64,000 nucleotides of DNA. It comes from Pseudanabaena mucicola str. Chao 1806 (GTDB taxonomy: Bacteria; Cyanobacteriota; Cyanobacteriia; Pseudanabaenales; Pseudanabaenaceae). The notes below the pieces were generated by a model that did not search any database, was not told the DNA's origin, and worked only from the letters and a program-made list of their open reading frames with translations. The translations under genes and the position numbers were made by a program. Positions 7,867 to 16,893 of this stretch are shown here, piece after piece. The first letter of the stretch is position 1. Each line of letters starts with the position of its first letter. The stretch is taken from contig NZ_CP097329.1 in assembly GCF_030323025.1 (NCBI RefSeq), positions 1,581,001 through 1,645,000 of the forward strand, in the 5' to 3' direction.

Positions 7867-8856
7867 TTAGGCATGGCGTTTTTGATGCCATTGCCATGCG
7901 TGCTGCAAAATCACCTTTATATCCACATATTTTGGCTGCCACTTGAGTATTTTTCTTGCTTTCTCGCTACTGCCAACCAAAGCTGGAGGATCACCCGCAC
8001 GGCGATCGCCAAATATTACATTGATTAACTTACCTGAAATTTCCTGGGCCGTATCGATCACTTCCTTCACTGAGAAGCCATTACCATTCCCTAGGTTAAA
8101 AATCTCACTCTTATTGCCTTGGAGTAAATACTGCAAACCCAACACATGGGCATCCGCCAGATCATTCACATGGATATAGTCACGGATACAGGTTCCATCA
8201 GCAGTGGGATAGTCCGTTCCATATATTGTAATTGCCTCACGCTTACCCAAAGCCGTTAGCAAAACTAGGGGGATCAAGTGGGTTTCAGGGTTATGATCTT
8301 CGCCGATCATACCATCTGGATCTGCTCCCGCCGCATTGAAATATCGAAAGATTACCGACTTTAATCCATAGGCAACATCAAAATCCTGCAAAATTCGCTC
8401 AACCATCAACTTAGTTGCACCATAGGGATTAATCGGTACTTGAGGATGCTCTTCAGTCATCGGTATTTGCTGCGGTATGCCATAGGTAGCGCAGGTAGAA
8501 GAAAACACAAAGGCTTTGATATTAGCGGCAACCATTGCTTCCAATAGGGTCAAAGTCCCAACGACATTGTTGCGGTAATACTTATCAGGTTGAGTGACGG
8601 ACTCGCCCACATACGCATAGGCAGCAAAGTGCATGACGGCGCTGATTTGGCGATCGCGAAATAATTGATCGAGTAAAGGGCGATCATTGGTATCCCCAAC
8701 AATCAATTCTGCTCCTAAGGTTTCGGCGATGTCTTGATGACCATAGACGAGGTTGTCTAAAATCAAAACCTGATATCCATCTTGTTGCAACACTTTGACT
8801 GCATGGGAGCCGATATATCCAGCACCACCTGTAACGAGGATTGTTTGCTTACTCAT
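7867..8856 (-). CDS. galE: UDP-glucose 4-epimerase
   Basis: A 329-residue short-chain dehydrogenase-type epimerase that interconverts UDP-glucose and UDP-galactose with bound NAD+, supplying galactose for galactolipids and polysaccharides. The N-terminal NAD motif TGGAGYIGSH is at residues ~10-19, the catalytic Ser/Thr region SSTCATYG at ~119, and the YxxxK pair in NPYGATKLMVE at ~143-153. RYFNAAGADPDG and the IRDYIHVNDLADAH block near 220 are typical of GalE. Length is normal. It lies downstream of ylxR on the same strand but is separated by 110 bp with a hairpin, so cotranscription is unlikely. Confidence 0.95.
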   Translation of the reverse strand: MSKQTILVTGGAGYIGSHAVKVLQQDGYQVLILDNLVYGHQDIAETLGAELIVGDTNDRPLLDQLFRDRQISAVMHFAAYAYVGESVTQPDKYYRNNVVGTLTLLEAMVAANIKAFVFSSTCATYGIPQQIPMTEEHPQVPINPYGATKLMVERILQDFDVAYGLKSVIFRYFNAAGADPDGMIGEDHNPETHLIPLVLLTALGKREAITIYGTDYPTADGTCIRDYIHVNDLADAHVLGLQYLLQGNKSEIFNLGNGNGFSVKEVIDTAQEISGKLINVIFGDRRAGDPPALVGSSEKARKILKWQPKYVDIKVILQHAWQWHQKRHA

Positions 8857-8910
8857 GACTGTTTATATCCAAATTTATGGCTGTAGGTCTAACTTCTATA
8901 GCATTCATTT

Positions 8911-8951
8911 CAAGAGTTATTTACCCGCCTTCGGCGGGTAAATAACTCTTG
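8911..8951. repeat. Perfect hairpin, 19-bp arms and 3-nt loop
   Basis: The arms at 8911-8929 and 8933-8951 (left arm CAAGAGTTATTTACCCGCC) enclose TTC. It sits between ylxR and galE and is flanked by CTATAGCA and GCACTATAAG, weak outer inverted repeats. Without a U-tract it is not a canonical terminator, though it may act as an mRNA 3' barrier. Confidence 0.85.
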
Positions 8952-8966
8952 ATCGCTGGCAAAGCA

Positions 8967-9251
8967 CTATAAGCGCGATTTAAGGATGTCGAAAATTTCA
9001 GAAGGAATCTGAGTACGTAGCGATCGCCCCAAGCGATTTTTTTTCTGAGCTATTTGTAAACACTCCAATTTTTTACACAAGTAGGCTGATCGCCCCATTC
9101 CATCATCAAGTTGAATTTGAAATTGCTGAGGATGACCACCTGCTCTATGAATATCAGATTGCTTAATCGGTACACGCATCACTCGCCAAAAGTTGTCTCG
9201 CATAGCGATACATTGGCAACTAACACAACGTCGATGAAGTTTCAAAGCCAA
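8967..9251 (-). CDS. ylxR: YlxR (DUF448) family RNA-binding protein
   Basis: This 94-residue basic protein carries the N-terminal RRCVSCQ motif and the later GRSAYLCKKLEC segment of the YlxR family. These proteins are encoded between nusA and infB in most bacteria and are thought to bind RNA or act as transcription or RNase P-related cofactors. It starts 21 bp after the nusA stop, so it is cotranscribed with rimP and nusA. The usual next gene, infB, is not here. Confidence 0.85.
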   Translation of the reverse strand: MALKLHRRCVSCQCIAMRDNFWRVMRVPIKQSDIHRAGGHPQQFQIQLDDGMGRSAYLCKKLECLQIAQKKNRLGRSLRTQIPSEIFDILKSRL

Positions 9252-9272
9252 ACTAATATCCCTCTTTTTGGT

Positions 9273-10517
9273 TTATTCCTGATCATCTTCATAATCAGGA
9301 TCATCCTCATCTTGACCAGAAGCATCTAGATTTTCAGCCAGTCTTGCGTTGCTTTCCTGAATCTTGCGATCCTCTTCCTCGTAGTCATATTTTGCCAAGT
9401 TTTTGATATCAATCTTCCATCCAGTTAATCGTGCGGCCAAACGTACGTTTTGACCTTCCTTACCGATCGCTAAACTAAGCTGATCCTCTGGAACCAACAC
9501 ATGGGCAATTCTCTCATTGGCATTGATCAAGCGCACTTCATGAATGCGAGCAGGACTAAGGGAATTGGCAATATAGGTTGAAGGATCAGGTGACCAACGG
9601 ATCACATCAATCTTTTCCCCACGCAACTCTGAAACAACGGCTTGAATACGCGCACCCCTAGCACCAATACACGCACCAACAGGATCAACATCTCGCTCAA
9701 GGGTATCGACAGCAATTTTTGTACGGGGACCTACCGCAGGGGATGGTGGGTTTGCTTCTCTTGCAACCGCAACAATCCGTACAATTTCTTCTTCAATTTC
9801 AGGCACTTCATTTGCAAATAGATATACGACCAAGCCCGCATCTGCTCGTGAAACCAATAGTTGAGGACCTCGACGCGAACCTTCAAATACCTTCTTGAGA
9901 TAGACCTTTAGCGTCATATTGGGACGATAGGGTCTTTCCCCTGCTAGTTGCTCTCGCTTAGGTAACTCCGCCTCTACTTCAGGTTGTCCAAAGCCGCTAC
10001 TGACCGCCACAATCACAGAAGTATTTTCAAAGCGAAGTACTCGACCTTGCAAGACAGTACCTTCAACGTCTTGAAACTCCTCTTGAATGATTTTGCGCTG
10101 TTGATCCCGTAGTTTTTGAGCGAGGACTTGCTTCGTTTGGATCGCCGCCATCCGTCCAAAGTCGCCCTGCTCAGGGGTCACATCAACCACTACTGTGCCA
10201 CCTGCTTGTGCCTCAGGTGCAACTTCACGTACTTCCGACAAGCCAATTTCATGATCTGCGTCTTTAACTTCATCAACAATCATTTTCGTTGCCAAGACTC
10301 GAAAACCTTCGCCTTCAATATCCAACTCCACATCAAAGTTATTAAAATACTCTTCTTCAAAGGTAATTCCCTCAGATCGATAAGTTTTACGGAAACGTTC
10401 ATATCCTTTGAGTAAAGCTTCACGTAAGGCATTTTGGACGGCGTGCTTGGGGAGATTACGCTCTTTGCTAATCACTTCTACCATCTGTCCCAAACCAGGC
10501 AAATTCAACAATGACAT
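9273..10517 (-). CDS. nusA: Transcription termination/antitermination factor NusA
   Basis: A 414-residue NusA with the usual order: N-terminal RNA-polymerase-binding domain (1-~125), S1 domain (~130-200), and KH1 and KH2 domains (~225-345) with GACIGARGARIQAVVSEL and LAIGKEGQNVRLAARL, the two GxxG loops. The C-terminal acidic tail (DEDDPDYEDDQE) replaces the acidic repeats of enterobacterial NusA, as expected for cyanobacteria. It binds RNA polymerase and nascent RNA to modulate pausing and termination. It is the middle gene of a rimP-nusA-ylxR operon with gaps of 30 and 21 bp. Confidence 0.96.
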   Translation of the reverse strand: MSLLNLPGLGQMVEVISKERNLPKHAVQNALREALLKGYERFRKTYRSEGITFEEEYFNNFDVELDIEGEGFRVLATKMIVDEVKDADHEIGLSEVREVAPEAQAGGTVVVDVTPEQGDFGRMAAIQTKQVLAQKLRDQQRKIIQEEFQDVEGTVLQGRVLRFENTSVIVAVSSGFGQPEVEAELPKREQLAGERPYRPNMTLKVYLKKVFEGSRRGPQLLVSRADAGLVVYLFANEVPEIEEEIVRIVAVAREANPPSPAVGPRTKIAVDTLERDVDPVGACIGARGARIQAVVSELRGEKIDVIRWSPDPSTYIANSLSPARIHEVRLINANERIAHVLVPEDQLSLAIGKEGQNVRLAARLTGWKIDIKNLAKYDYEEEDRKIQESNARLAENLDASGQDEDDPDYEDDQE

Positions 10518-10547
10518 AATTTTTCTCGCTTGTATTCTATTTAGTTT

Positions 10548-11009
10548 TTATTCTGTTTTTGCTAGTTCCACCCGATCAACAAGTTCTCGGGGAATATTGA
10601 TCAGGCGACCTTTGATGCTAATCATGACCTGCGTTTCGTTTCGAGAGACCAGATGCCCAACCCAACTTTGTTTACCTTCATGAGGAACTTTTGTGTTGAC
10701 TGTCACCATAAAGCCTTTGAAAGCAATAAACTCGCGATCGCCCTGTAACTGACGTTCAGCTCCAGGGCTAGAAATCTCCAACACGTAGGCATGAGGAATT
10801 ATATCAATTGCATCAAGGGCTAGTTCTAGAGCACGGCTCATGCGTTCGCAGTCATCCAAGCCAGTATTTTGCTCAGGATTACGAATATCGACCCGTAACA
10901 CTACTGGGTTTTTATTAGTATGTAGCACGACATCAACAACCTCTAACCCAAGGGGAGAGGCAACTTCTTCAGCAATTTGAAAAATTTGCGGAATTAGAGG
11001 GTGACTCAT
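10548..11009 (-). CDS. rimP: Ribosome maturation factor RimP
   Basis: A 153-residue protein needed for maturation of the 30S subunit. It shows the RimP pattern GLEVVDVVLH near the start, VLRVDIRNPEQNTGLDDCERMSR in the middle (the last part being the conserved DDC motif) and YVLEISSPGAERQL (SSPG motif). The C-terminal SH3-like domain covers ~95-150. It is the first gene of the rimP-nusA-ylxR operon; a triplicated TTACGAG microrepeat lies upstream near 11045-11066. Confidence 0.93.
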   Translation of the reverse strand: MSHPLIPQIFQIAEEVASPLGLEVVDVVLHTNKNPVVLRVDIRNPEQNTGLDDCERMSRALELALDAIDIIPHAYVLEISSPGAERQLQGDREFIAFKGFMVTVNTKVPHEGKQSWVGHLVSRNETQVMISIKGRLINIPRELVDRVELAKTE

Positions 11010-11475
11010 AGATTTACAATTTGAGCTATTTAACGTTTGGTCTTTACGAGTTACGAGTTACGAGTTAATAGTTAAGTTTTTTGCATCAAGTATTTAAAAG
11101 CGTTGCTTAAAAACAGGCTAGAAAACTAGCTTAAAAACAAAAAAGTGGGACAATTGCCCACTCTTTGAGTGCTTTTATCTATAAACCGATTACAGATAAG
11201 GCTTCACAATTGTGATGCCCTAGCTGATATAGACTCAAATCTCACTTGCAAAACTTGCAACAAGTATTATTTGAGTGTCTCTCTATCGGAGCTTGCGTAC
11301 TGTAGGTACAACACCAAAATACAAAAAATACTTAAAACTTATACCTTAAGTACATCTGAACTATATTAGTGCTTGCTTTTGCTTTTTGCCTACTAGTCCT
11401 AAAATTTATACTATCACGATTATCCCAGATCGAGAATAAACAAATGACATAAAACATCATTTGGGAGCATCTCAA
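11010..11475. other. 466-bp gap upstream of rimP
   Basis: The tandem TTACGAG units near 11045-11066 are followed by AT-rich sequence without a convincing gene; a 66-codon plus-strand frame at 11169 has no protein-like features. The promoter of rimP-nusA must lie here, but no clear -35/-10 pair could be chosen. Confidence 0.4.
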
Positions 11476-11931
11476 TTACTCAACATCACCTTGCCATAGC
11501 AAATCTTTAGCTTTGTCTAGACGACGTAAAGAACCACCAACAGCGTAAAGATGTTCCTTCAAATGATACCAGTCCAATATTTCAAACCTTTGCTCTGATG
11601 TTGCTATGGCCGCAAATAAGTTCCAGATCCCGTCATGCCCATCACCCAAACAAGAGAATATTTCTGCCAATGGTTGTTTTTGTACCCAATTTGAGTTCAC
11701 CAATGCAGCTTTATAATTTTCTTTCTTTCCCTGCTTTTGTCCCACTGCTTTTTTCGACAAAAAAATTCCCACGTTGGCACTGACATTTTCTAGCATTTGA
11801 TCCCGCACCGCTATTTCTATGCCTTCTAGTGTTTTCAATTGCTCGGCATCTTTTGCTTCTGCATTCCGATACAAGATTTCCGCTATCTCTCTGGTGCAGG
11901 CTTCAAGTCTTTCTTTTTCTTCTGGTGTCAT
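11476..11931 (-). pseudogene. ISKra4-family transposase remnant with internal deletion
   Basis: The frame opens with MTPEEKERLEACTREIAEIL, typical of the start of ISKra4-type transposases, and ends with EILDWYHLKEHLYAVGGSL, a motif from the catalytic part. The stretch between them is far too short (151 residues against roughly 350-450), so the middle of the gene, including catalytic residues, is deleted in frame. It probably cannot transpose. Confidence 0.75.
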
Positions 11932-12337
11932 TTGCTTGGACTGGTTATCTTTTTTCTATTTTACCTCTCATTTCTCTTAAGTATTTATACTCAGCACCTA
12001 ATTGAGATGCTCTCGATGCTATACCACTAGGACTTAAGCCAACAACCAAGAATTCAATTTCTTGGTTGTTGGCTTAAGTCAGATGAAGTAGACTAAAGAA
12101 CTTTTATGATCAACCCATTTCAACGGGTTTAAGCTTTTAGCCCGTAATTTATTACAGAGCTATTGAGTAAGTCCTAACCACAAGAAATCAGTTCTTTATT
12201 TTACTCTGTATTTCTAGTTGCTATTGCAATTAGGATGCAGAGTGTTATATCAGATTTTAGTTAGTTCAAAACCGTATAAATGTTATATAGAGATAAGCCG
12301 CTATAATGCACTCAAAAATGCATTACGAACAAATTCT
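11932..12337. other. 406-bp gap with a perfect hairpin
   Basis: A hairpin with perfect 22-bp arms occupies 12031-12080. Further on, CCCATTTCAACGGG and GAGTAAGTCCTAAC are repeat-like. No gene is supported; the upstream extension of the amino-acid-binding protein frame to 12218 is not needed. Confidence 0.5.
12031..12080. repeat. Perfect hairpin, 22-bp arms
   Basis: The arms at 12031-12052 and 12059-12080 (left arm GACTTAAGCCAACAACCAAG plus AA) are fully complementary around a 6-nt centre. Confidence 0.85.
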
Positions 12338-13504
12338 ATGGATCCCCAGTTTCGATCGCGTCGTCAAGGTTTTCGGCACTTATGGAAAAATCTCTGGCAC
12401 AGAATTTTGCCTAGCCAAATGTCCAAGCAATTCTGGCAACGTCTGATCGCTTGGTTGATCACAGGATTATGTCTATTTTTGTGTTTATTTACTCTTGCCG
12501 CCTGTGAGCCAGTCCCCACGCCTGAACAAATCAGTGGTAACAGTGCAGGGAATCGTGACTATCTCAAAATGGTTCTAAAACGGGGCAAACTAAATTGTGG
12601 AGTTAGTGGCGAATTACCTGGATTTAGCTTTGTTAATAAAGAAGGCAAATATTCGGGGCTAGATGTTGATATTTGTCGGGCGATCGCTGCCGCCTTATTT
12701 GACAATCCCGATGCAGTGCAATTCCGAAATCTCAATGCGAAGGAACGCTTCACCGCTTTGCAGTCGGGGGAGGTAGATGTGCTGAGTCGCAACACTACAT
12801 GGACTTTGAGCCGTGATACGAGTTCGCGATTATCATTTATGCCCGTAGTTTTTTATGATGGACAGGGGCTAATGGTTCGCAAAGATAGCAATATTAAGGA
12901 GATCGGCGATCTTAAAGATGCTGATATTTGCGCCCAAACAGGGACAACTACTGAGCAGAACCTTGCTGACCAAATGCGTAAGCGCAATATTCCCTATAAG
13001 CCTGTTGTATATGAAGAGGTCAACGCCACCTTTAATGCTTACCAATCAGGACGTTGCAAGGCAATTACTGCCGATCGCTCTGCTTTAGTAGTGCGCCGTA
13101 CTCGCCTAGCTGATCCAGAGAATCATGTAGTTTTAGATTTTGTTATTTCTAAGGAACCGCTTGCGCCAGCCGTTAGCGATGGTGACTCGAAATGGTCAGA
13201 TATTGTGAAATGGATTATTTTTGCAGCGATCGAGGCTGAGGATTTAGACATTTCTTCAACTAATTTAGCCACTCAATTACAAAACAAAAATGCGGAAGTA
13301 CGCCGATTTTTAGGTGTGGATGGCAGCCTTGGCAAGGATATGGGTATTAATAATGACTTTACGTTAAAAATGATCAAGCATGTAGGTAATTATGCCGAAA
13401 TCTATGATCGCAATCTCGGTAAAGATAGTGCTTTTAAACTACCGCGAGGACAAAATGAACTCTGGCGAAATGGAGGTTTAATATACTCTCCACCATTTCG
13501 TTAA
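12338..13504 (+). CDS. Amino acid ABC transporter solute-binding lipoprotein
   Basis: A 388-residue periplasmic binding protein of the general L-amino-acid type (AapJ/BztA, NatF-like in cyanobacteria). After a basic N-terminus, a hydrophobic stretch ends in LFTLAAC, a lipobox whose Cys would be lipidated. The mature part starts with LKRGKLNCGVSGELPGFSF, followed by GLDVDICRAIAAALF (the solute-binding family 3 signature) and NTTWTLSRDT. The ATG at 12338 is preferred; an upstream extension would add 40 unlikely residues. No permease or ATPase gene adjoins it, so partners must be encoded elsewhere. Confidence 0.88.
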   Translation: MDPQFRSRRQGFRHLWKNLWHRILPSQMSKQFWQRLIAWLITGLCLFLCLFTLAACEPVPTPEQISGNSAGNRDYLKMVLKRGKLNCGVSGELPGFSFVNKEGKYSGLDVDICRAIAAALFDNPDAVQFRNLNAKERFTALQSGEVDVLSRNTTWTLSRDTSSRLSFMPVVFYDGQGLMVRKDSNIKEIGDLKDADICAQTGTTTEQNLADQMRKRNIPYKPVVYEEVNATFNAYQSGRCKAITADRSALVVRRTRLADPENHVVLDFVISKEPLAPAVSDGDSKWSDIVKWIIFAAIEAEDLDISSTNLATQLQNKNAEVRRFLGVDGSLGKDMGINNDFTLKMIKHVGNYAEIYDRNLGKDSAFKLPRGQNELWRNGGLIYSPPFR

Positions 13505-13544
13505 TTAATTTAGTTTCTCTCCTTATAGGGAGAGAAACTAATAA

Positions 13545-14135
13545 CTACCACCCAAAAACCGAAGTGATCGCTGGTTGAGAAGTAGCACTAGCTACAACCT
13601 CAACTTTATCTTCACTAATTAGCTCTTCGGTACAGAAAGTCGCTTGACTAAATCCGCCGAAGCGTTGCACCGTGCTAGCCCTTACCCTTACATTTGGTGC
13701 AGGGAACCAGAAACGCTCATAGGAACTCATCGATGGATAATCAGTAATGAGTACTAGTGCTTCTTCGTCATCAATTTCGTAACGACCAATTACAGGCATT
13801 ACTTCCGCATAGCCCACTTCTCTTAATAGCTTGCCTTTACGACCTGTTTCGTCATCTGGTACAAGGGCAAATACGGTTTCCCCTGAGTGGGTTTCACCAT
13901 CGTCTTTATCCCAAGCCATCGTGCCATCCCATTTCACATAGGCTCCACCGATCGCATTAGTGGGTTCAATTTCGTGCATTTGGCAAATTTCGATGACCTT
14001 GGGATCGTCGGCATTGAGGGGATTAACCAAAATTTCGGAGCCACCTCTCTCTGCCCGACGGAAGGCAAGGTGATGGGTCGTACGTAGGGATCGCCATTTG
14101 CCTGCGCTCTTTTGAAAAAATTCTAATGCGTTCAT
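13545..14135 (-). CDS. cpcS: Phycobilin lyase of the CpcS/CpeS family
   Basis: This 196-residue lipocalin-fold enzyme attaches phycocyanobilin to the conserved Cys of allophycocyanin and phycocyanin beta subunits. The N-terminus MNALEFFQKSAGKWRS and the blocks HHLAFRRAERGGSEI, TMAWDKDDGETHSGETVFA and SSYERFWFPAPNVR are typical of CpcS-I proteins. The last 20 residues vary. The gene stands alone, convergent with the amino-acid-binding protein gene. Its natural substrates include ApcF, which is also encoded in this window. Confidence 0.88.
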   Translation of the reverse strand: MNALEFFQKSAGKWRSLRTTHHLAFRRAERGGSEILVNPLNADDPKVIEICQMHEIEPTNAIGGAYVKWDGTMAWDKDDGETHSGETVFALVPDDETGRKGKLLREVGYAEVMPVIGRYEIDDEEALVLITDYPSMSSYERFWFPAPNVRVRASTVQRFGGFSQATFCTEELISEDKVEVVASATSQPAITSVFGW

Positions 14136-14222
14136 GTTACTAAATCAAAAATAAATCAAAAGTCAAAAATCTAATTATTCCTATGGTATAGCAATGCAAG
14201 CTTTGCTTAGGACATAAAGCCC

Positions 14223-14263
14223 AAAAGATGAGTTGCGGCGCTTCGCGCCGCAACTCATCTTTT
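14223..14263. repeat. Perfect hairpin, 19-bp arms and TTC loop
   Basis: The arms at 14223-14241 and 14245-14263 (left arm AAAAGATGAGTTGCGGCGC) are exact complements. It lies just after the sugar-binding protein gene. Confidence 0.85.
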
Positions 14264-14276
14264 AGGTTTTGAAGTG

Positions 14277-15560
14277 TTATAAAGAGTTCCAACGTTCGGC
14301 AGCTGAGGCGATCGCTTTATCGCTAGGCTTTTGCTTGAGCATTGCCAATTGCAATTCCTCATAGATAATCTTCCGCAATTTCTCAATATCCTTAGCAGGG
14401 GGAATCAAGACTTCAGATTGCGACAGTTGCGAGGCACTAATCAATCTGGCGCGATCAAGTAATGACGAATCTTTAGCAGATTCTGTAAAATAGCGATCGC
14501 TCACACTCTTAATCGTTGATGGCAAAGAATTTTCAATTTTGGAAAAGCTAAGCTGATTTTCTGCATTAGTTAAATAGAGCGCAAACTTGACCGCAAGGGC
14601 TTTATTTGTTGATGTTGTTGGTACAGCAACATTCATCACTGCCGCACTCTTTTTGCCAGTTGAACCCGTAATTTGTGCGCCCACATCAGTAACTTTGGCG
14701 ACCTCTGGCGCATTCAGAGCTACTGTTTTTAAAAATTGCGGTCCCGTCAATAAAATTGCTAATTCTCCAGATTGATAAAGCTCGATCGCTTTGCGGTGAC
14801 TTTCCGTTAAGATTTCACGGGGAATCAATTGCTTCTCAAATAGATTGACCCAATAGTCAAAGGCAGTTTTACCCGCCGCATCATTAAAGGCTGCTTTACC
14901 ATTAGCATCGAGCAACTTCATACCCATTTGCACCATTGCTTCGAGAACCTGACCACCATCCATCGTCAAGAGGAAGGCATATTTACCAGTTTTCGCCTTA
15001 ATTTGTTCCGAAACCTTAGTCAGTTCCTCAAAAGTTTTAGGAGGTTTTGCAGGATCTAAACCTGCCTTCTCAAAAATAGAACGATTGTAAATAGTGATAT
15101 CCGTTGCCACATACCAAGGTAAGCCAAAGGTAGCAGTATCCAATTGATTTGCTTTCCAGATATTTGGAAAATAGCTAGATTTATCAGCTTCAGAAATGTT
15201 TGCTGCCATATCGACTAACGCCTTTTTCTCCGCTAGTTTAGATGCAAACTGAGGATTGAGATTCACCACATCAGGAGCCGTTTTAGCCGCAACAGAACTC
15301 AAAATCTTAGTTTCCATTTCTCCCCAAGGCACATCCACCCATTCCACTTCCGCCATAGGGTTCTCTTTAACAAAGGCAGCAATTAAGTCCGTCATATATT
15401 TATCAAATTGTGGCTTTAATTGCATTGTCCAAAAGACAATTTTACTTTTGCCTGAAGAGCTTGGGGATTGATTGGTTTGTACTCCGCAGGCTCCGAGTAA
15501 AAATAGCGTCGAGAATCCAATAAATTTACGACGATTAAGGCGAAGATTGAGATTTTGCAT
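14277..15560 (-). CDS. Family 1 extracellular solute-binding lipoprotein (sugar type)
   Basis: A 427-residue ABC transporter binding protein. The N-terminus has twin-arginine-like RRKFIGF and a lipobox FLLGAC. The mature domain starts KIVFWTMQLKPQFDKYM and includes DVVNLNPQFASKL, GLPWYVATDITIYN and AVMNVAVPTTSTNK, matching the SBP family 1 fold for sugars or glycerol phosphate. It follows the phosphoesterase gene by 24 bp on the same strand and is probably cotranscribed. No permease genes are near; the substrate is unknown. Confidence 0.85.
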   Translation of the reverse strand: MQNLNLRLNRRKFIGFSTLFLLGACGVQTNQSPSSSGKSKIVFWTMQLKPQFDKYMTDLIAAFVKENPMAEVEWVDVPWGEMETKILSSVAAKTAPDVVNLNPQFASKLAEKKALVDMAANISEADKSSYFPNIWKANQLDTATFGLPWYVATDITIYNRSIFEKAGLDPAKPPKTFEELTKVSEQIKAKTGKYAFLLTMDGGQVLEAMVQMGMKLLDANGKAAFNDAAGKTAFDYWVNLFEKQLIPREILTESHRKAIELYQSGELAILLTGPQFLKTVALNAPEVAKVTDVGAQITGSTGKKSAAVMNVAVPTTSTNKALAVKFALYLTNAENQLSFSKIENSLPSTIKSVSDRYFTESAKDSSLLDRARLISASQLSQSEVLIPPAKDIEKLRKIIYEELQLAMLKQKPSDKAIASAAERWNSL

Positions 15561-15584
15561 GGGAATTGGGTGTTGATCAATAAT

Positions 15585-16691
15585 TTAAGCTGATTGTATG
15601 GTAAGCGATCGCTTTAGATATAGAGTTACATTATTATCTTTAGGCGGCACATCGCTAAAGGCTTCAAAATATTCCTGAGCCACTTTAGGGAAATGGGGAA
15701 AATGGAAATCAGCATCACCATCAGCGATATATGCCCAAAAGTAACGTAGGTCAGGAGTCATTTTCTCAGCTACTTCTAAAGGCAAATTGAGGGGTGGATG
15801 CGTCAGTAGGCGCAATACAAAGGGATGGGAATGATTGCCCATCCATTCCCGAGAGAAATGCAAGAAATCAGTATGCTCAGGAATTGATTTCACTCGAAAG
15901 GATTCTACTTCTAAGCGATCGCCTAAATCATCGGAAATATAACTGAGAACACGGTAGGGGTGGGGGTAGCTCACAAGGGAGCCAGTAGTAATGTCATAAA
16001 GATCATAGCGATCGCTATAGGCAATATCTTGTACATGCAGATGTCCTGTGAAAACCATCTTCACATTTGCCCGATGCAAAATCTCGCATAGTTGTTGCGT
16101 ATTACCCAGCATATAACGCTTTCCGAGAGCATTGCGAGACTGGTCATGCATATGTTCCAGCACATTATGATGGATCGTCACCAAGTTCAATCCGTAATCC
16201 TTGCGATCAAGAACATTCTGCAACCACTCTAACTGCTCCTGATCAATCCAGCCAATCTGCTGACCTTCCTCATTAAAGCGATTAGAATTCAATCCAATTA
16301 ACCGTACATTAGGTAATACTTCGCATTCATAATAGAGTTTATTGGGTTCGCTGATTCCTTTTGTAAATCCAAATTGCGTATAGTGCGGCGTAAATTGATC
16401 AAAGGTCTCGACCCTTGGTAAATCATGATTTCCTGCGATGACATAGACTGGATAGGGAAGTTTTGCAAGTCGCTCAGCTAGCCATTGGTGGTTTTCAGGT
16501 TCACCATGCTGGGTGAGATCCCCTGGTAATAGTAAAAAATCTAAGTCTAGGGTTGCCAGATGAGACAGCACCTCTTCAAAGGCGGGAATGCTGTACTCAA
16601 CAAGATGAAATCGCGCAGGATGTTGCCAAATCGTGTGGGGCAATGCAATATGCAAATCCGAAGCGATCGCAAATTTAAACTTAAGTGCCAC
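15585..16691 (-). CDS. Calcineurin-like metallophosphoesterase
   Basis: A 368-residue enzyme with all five metal-ligand motifs of the superfamily in order: ASDLHIAL (D-x-H), LLPGDLTQHG (GD), AGNHDLPR (GNHD), TIHHNVLEH (H) and FTGHLHVQD (GHxH). It therefore binds a dinuclear metal centre and should hydrolyse phosphoester bonds; the closest pattern is that of CpdA-like cyclic-nucleotide phosphodiesterases, but the substrate is not established. The C-terminal ~120 residues are family-specific. No signal peptide is present. It is the first gene of a likely two-gene unit with the sugar-binding lipoprotein. Confidence 0.85.
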   Translation of the reverse strand: MALKFKFAIASDLHIALPHTIWQHPARFHLVEYSIPAFEEVLSHLATLDLDFLLLPGDLTQHGEPENHQWLAERLAKLPYPVYVIAGNHDLPRVETFDQFTPHYTQFGFTKGISEPNKLYYECEVLPNVRLIGLNSNRFNEEGQQIGWIDQEQLEWLQNVLDRKDYGLNLVTIHHNVLEHMHDQSRNALGKRYMLGNTQQLCEILHRANVKMVFTGHLHVQDIAYSDRYDLYDITTGSLVSYPHPYRVLSYISDDLGDRLEVESFRVKSIPEHTDFLHFSREWMGNHSHPFVLRLLTHPPLNLPLEVAEKMTPDLRYFWAYIADGDADFHFPHFPKVAQEYFEAFSDVPPKDNNVTLYLKRSLTIQSA

Positions 16692-16770
16692 CTAGATCCA
16701 AACCATAAATAATTACTTTTTGATTATAGGCTATAGCCAGTATAGTGCGATCAGTTTCCTGAAATCGTCT

Positions 16771-16877
16771 ATATAGCGGTTTTCTTTTTGCCTACGGCAA
16801 AATAAAAACTCAAAACTCTTAATGGGACTGATTTTTTGTTTTCAAATGAGTACACACTCATTTGAAAACCGCTATAT
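16771..16877 (-). repeat. Family 2 palindromic element, copy a
   Basis: The ends are ATATAGCGGTTTTC and GAAAACCGCTATAT. Two internal stem-loops are present: TTTTGCCTACGGCAAAA and CAAATGAGTACACACTCATTTG. It is nearly identical, in inverse orientation, to 39183-39287, with about two substitutions over 105 bp. Confidence 0.85.
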
Positions 16878-16893
16878 CTTGTCTGGGTAGGAG

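Noticed and set aside
11169-11369. Plus-strand 66-codon frame upstream of rimP
   Set aside because: Irregular composition and no ribosome binding site.
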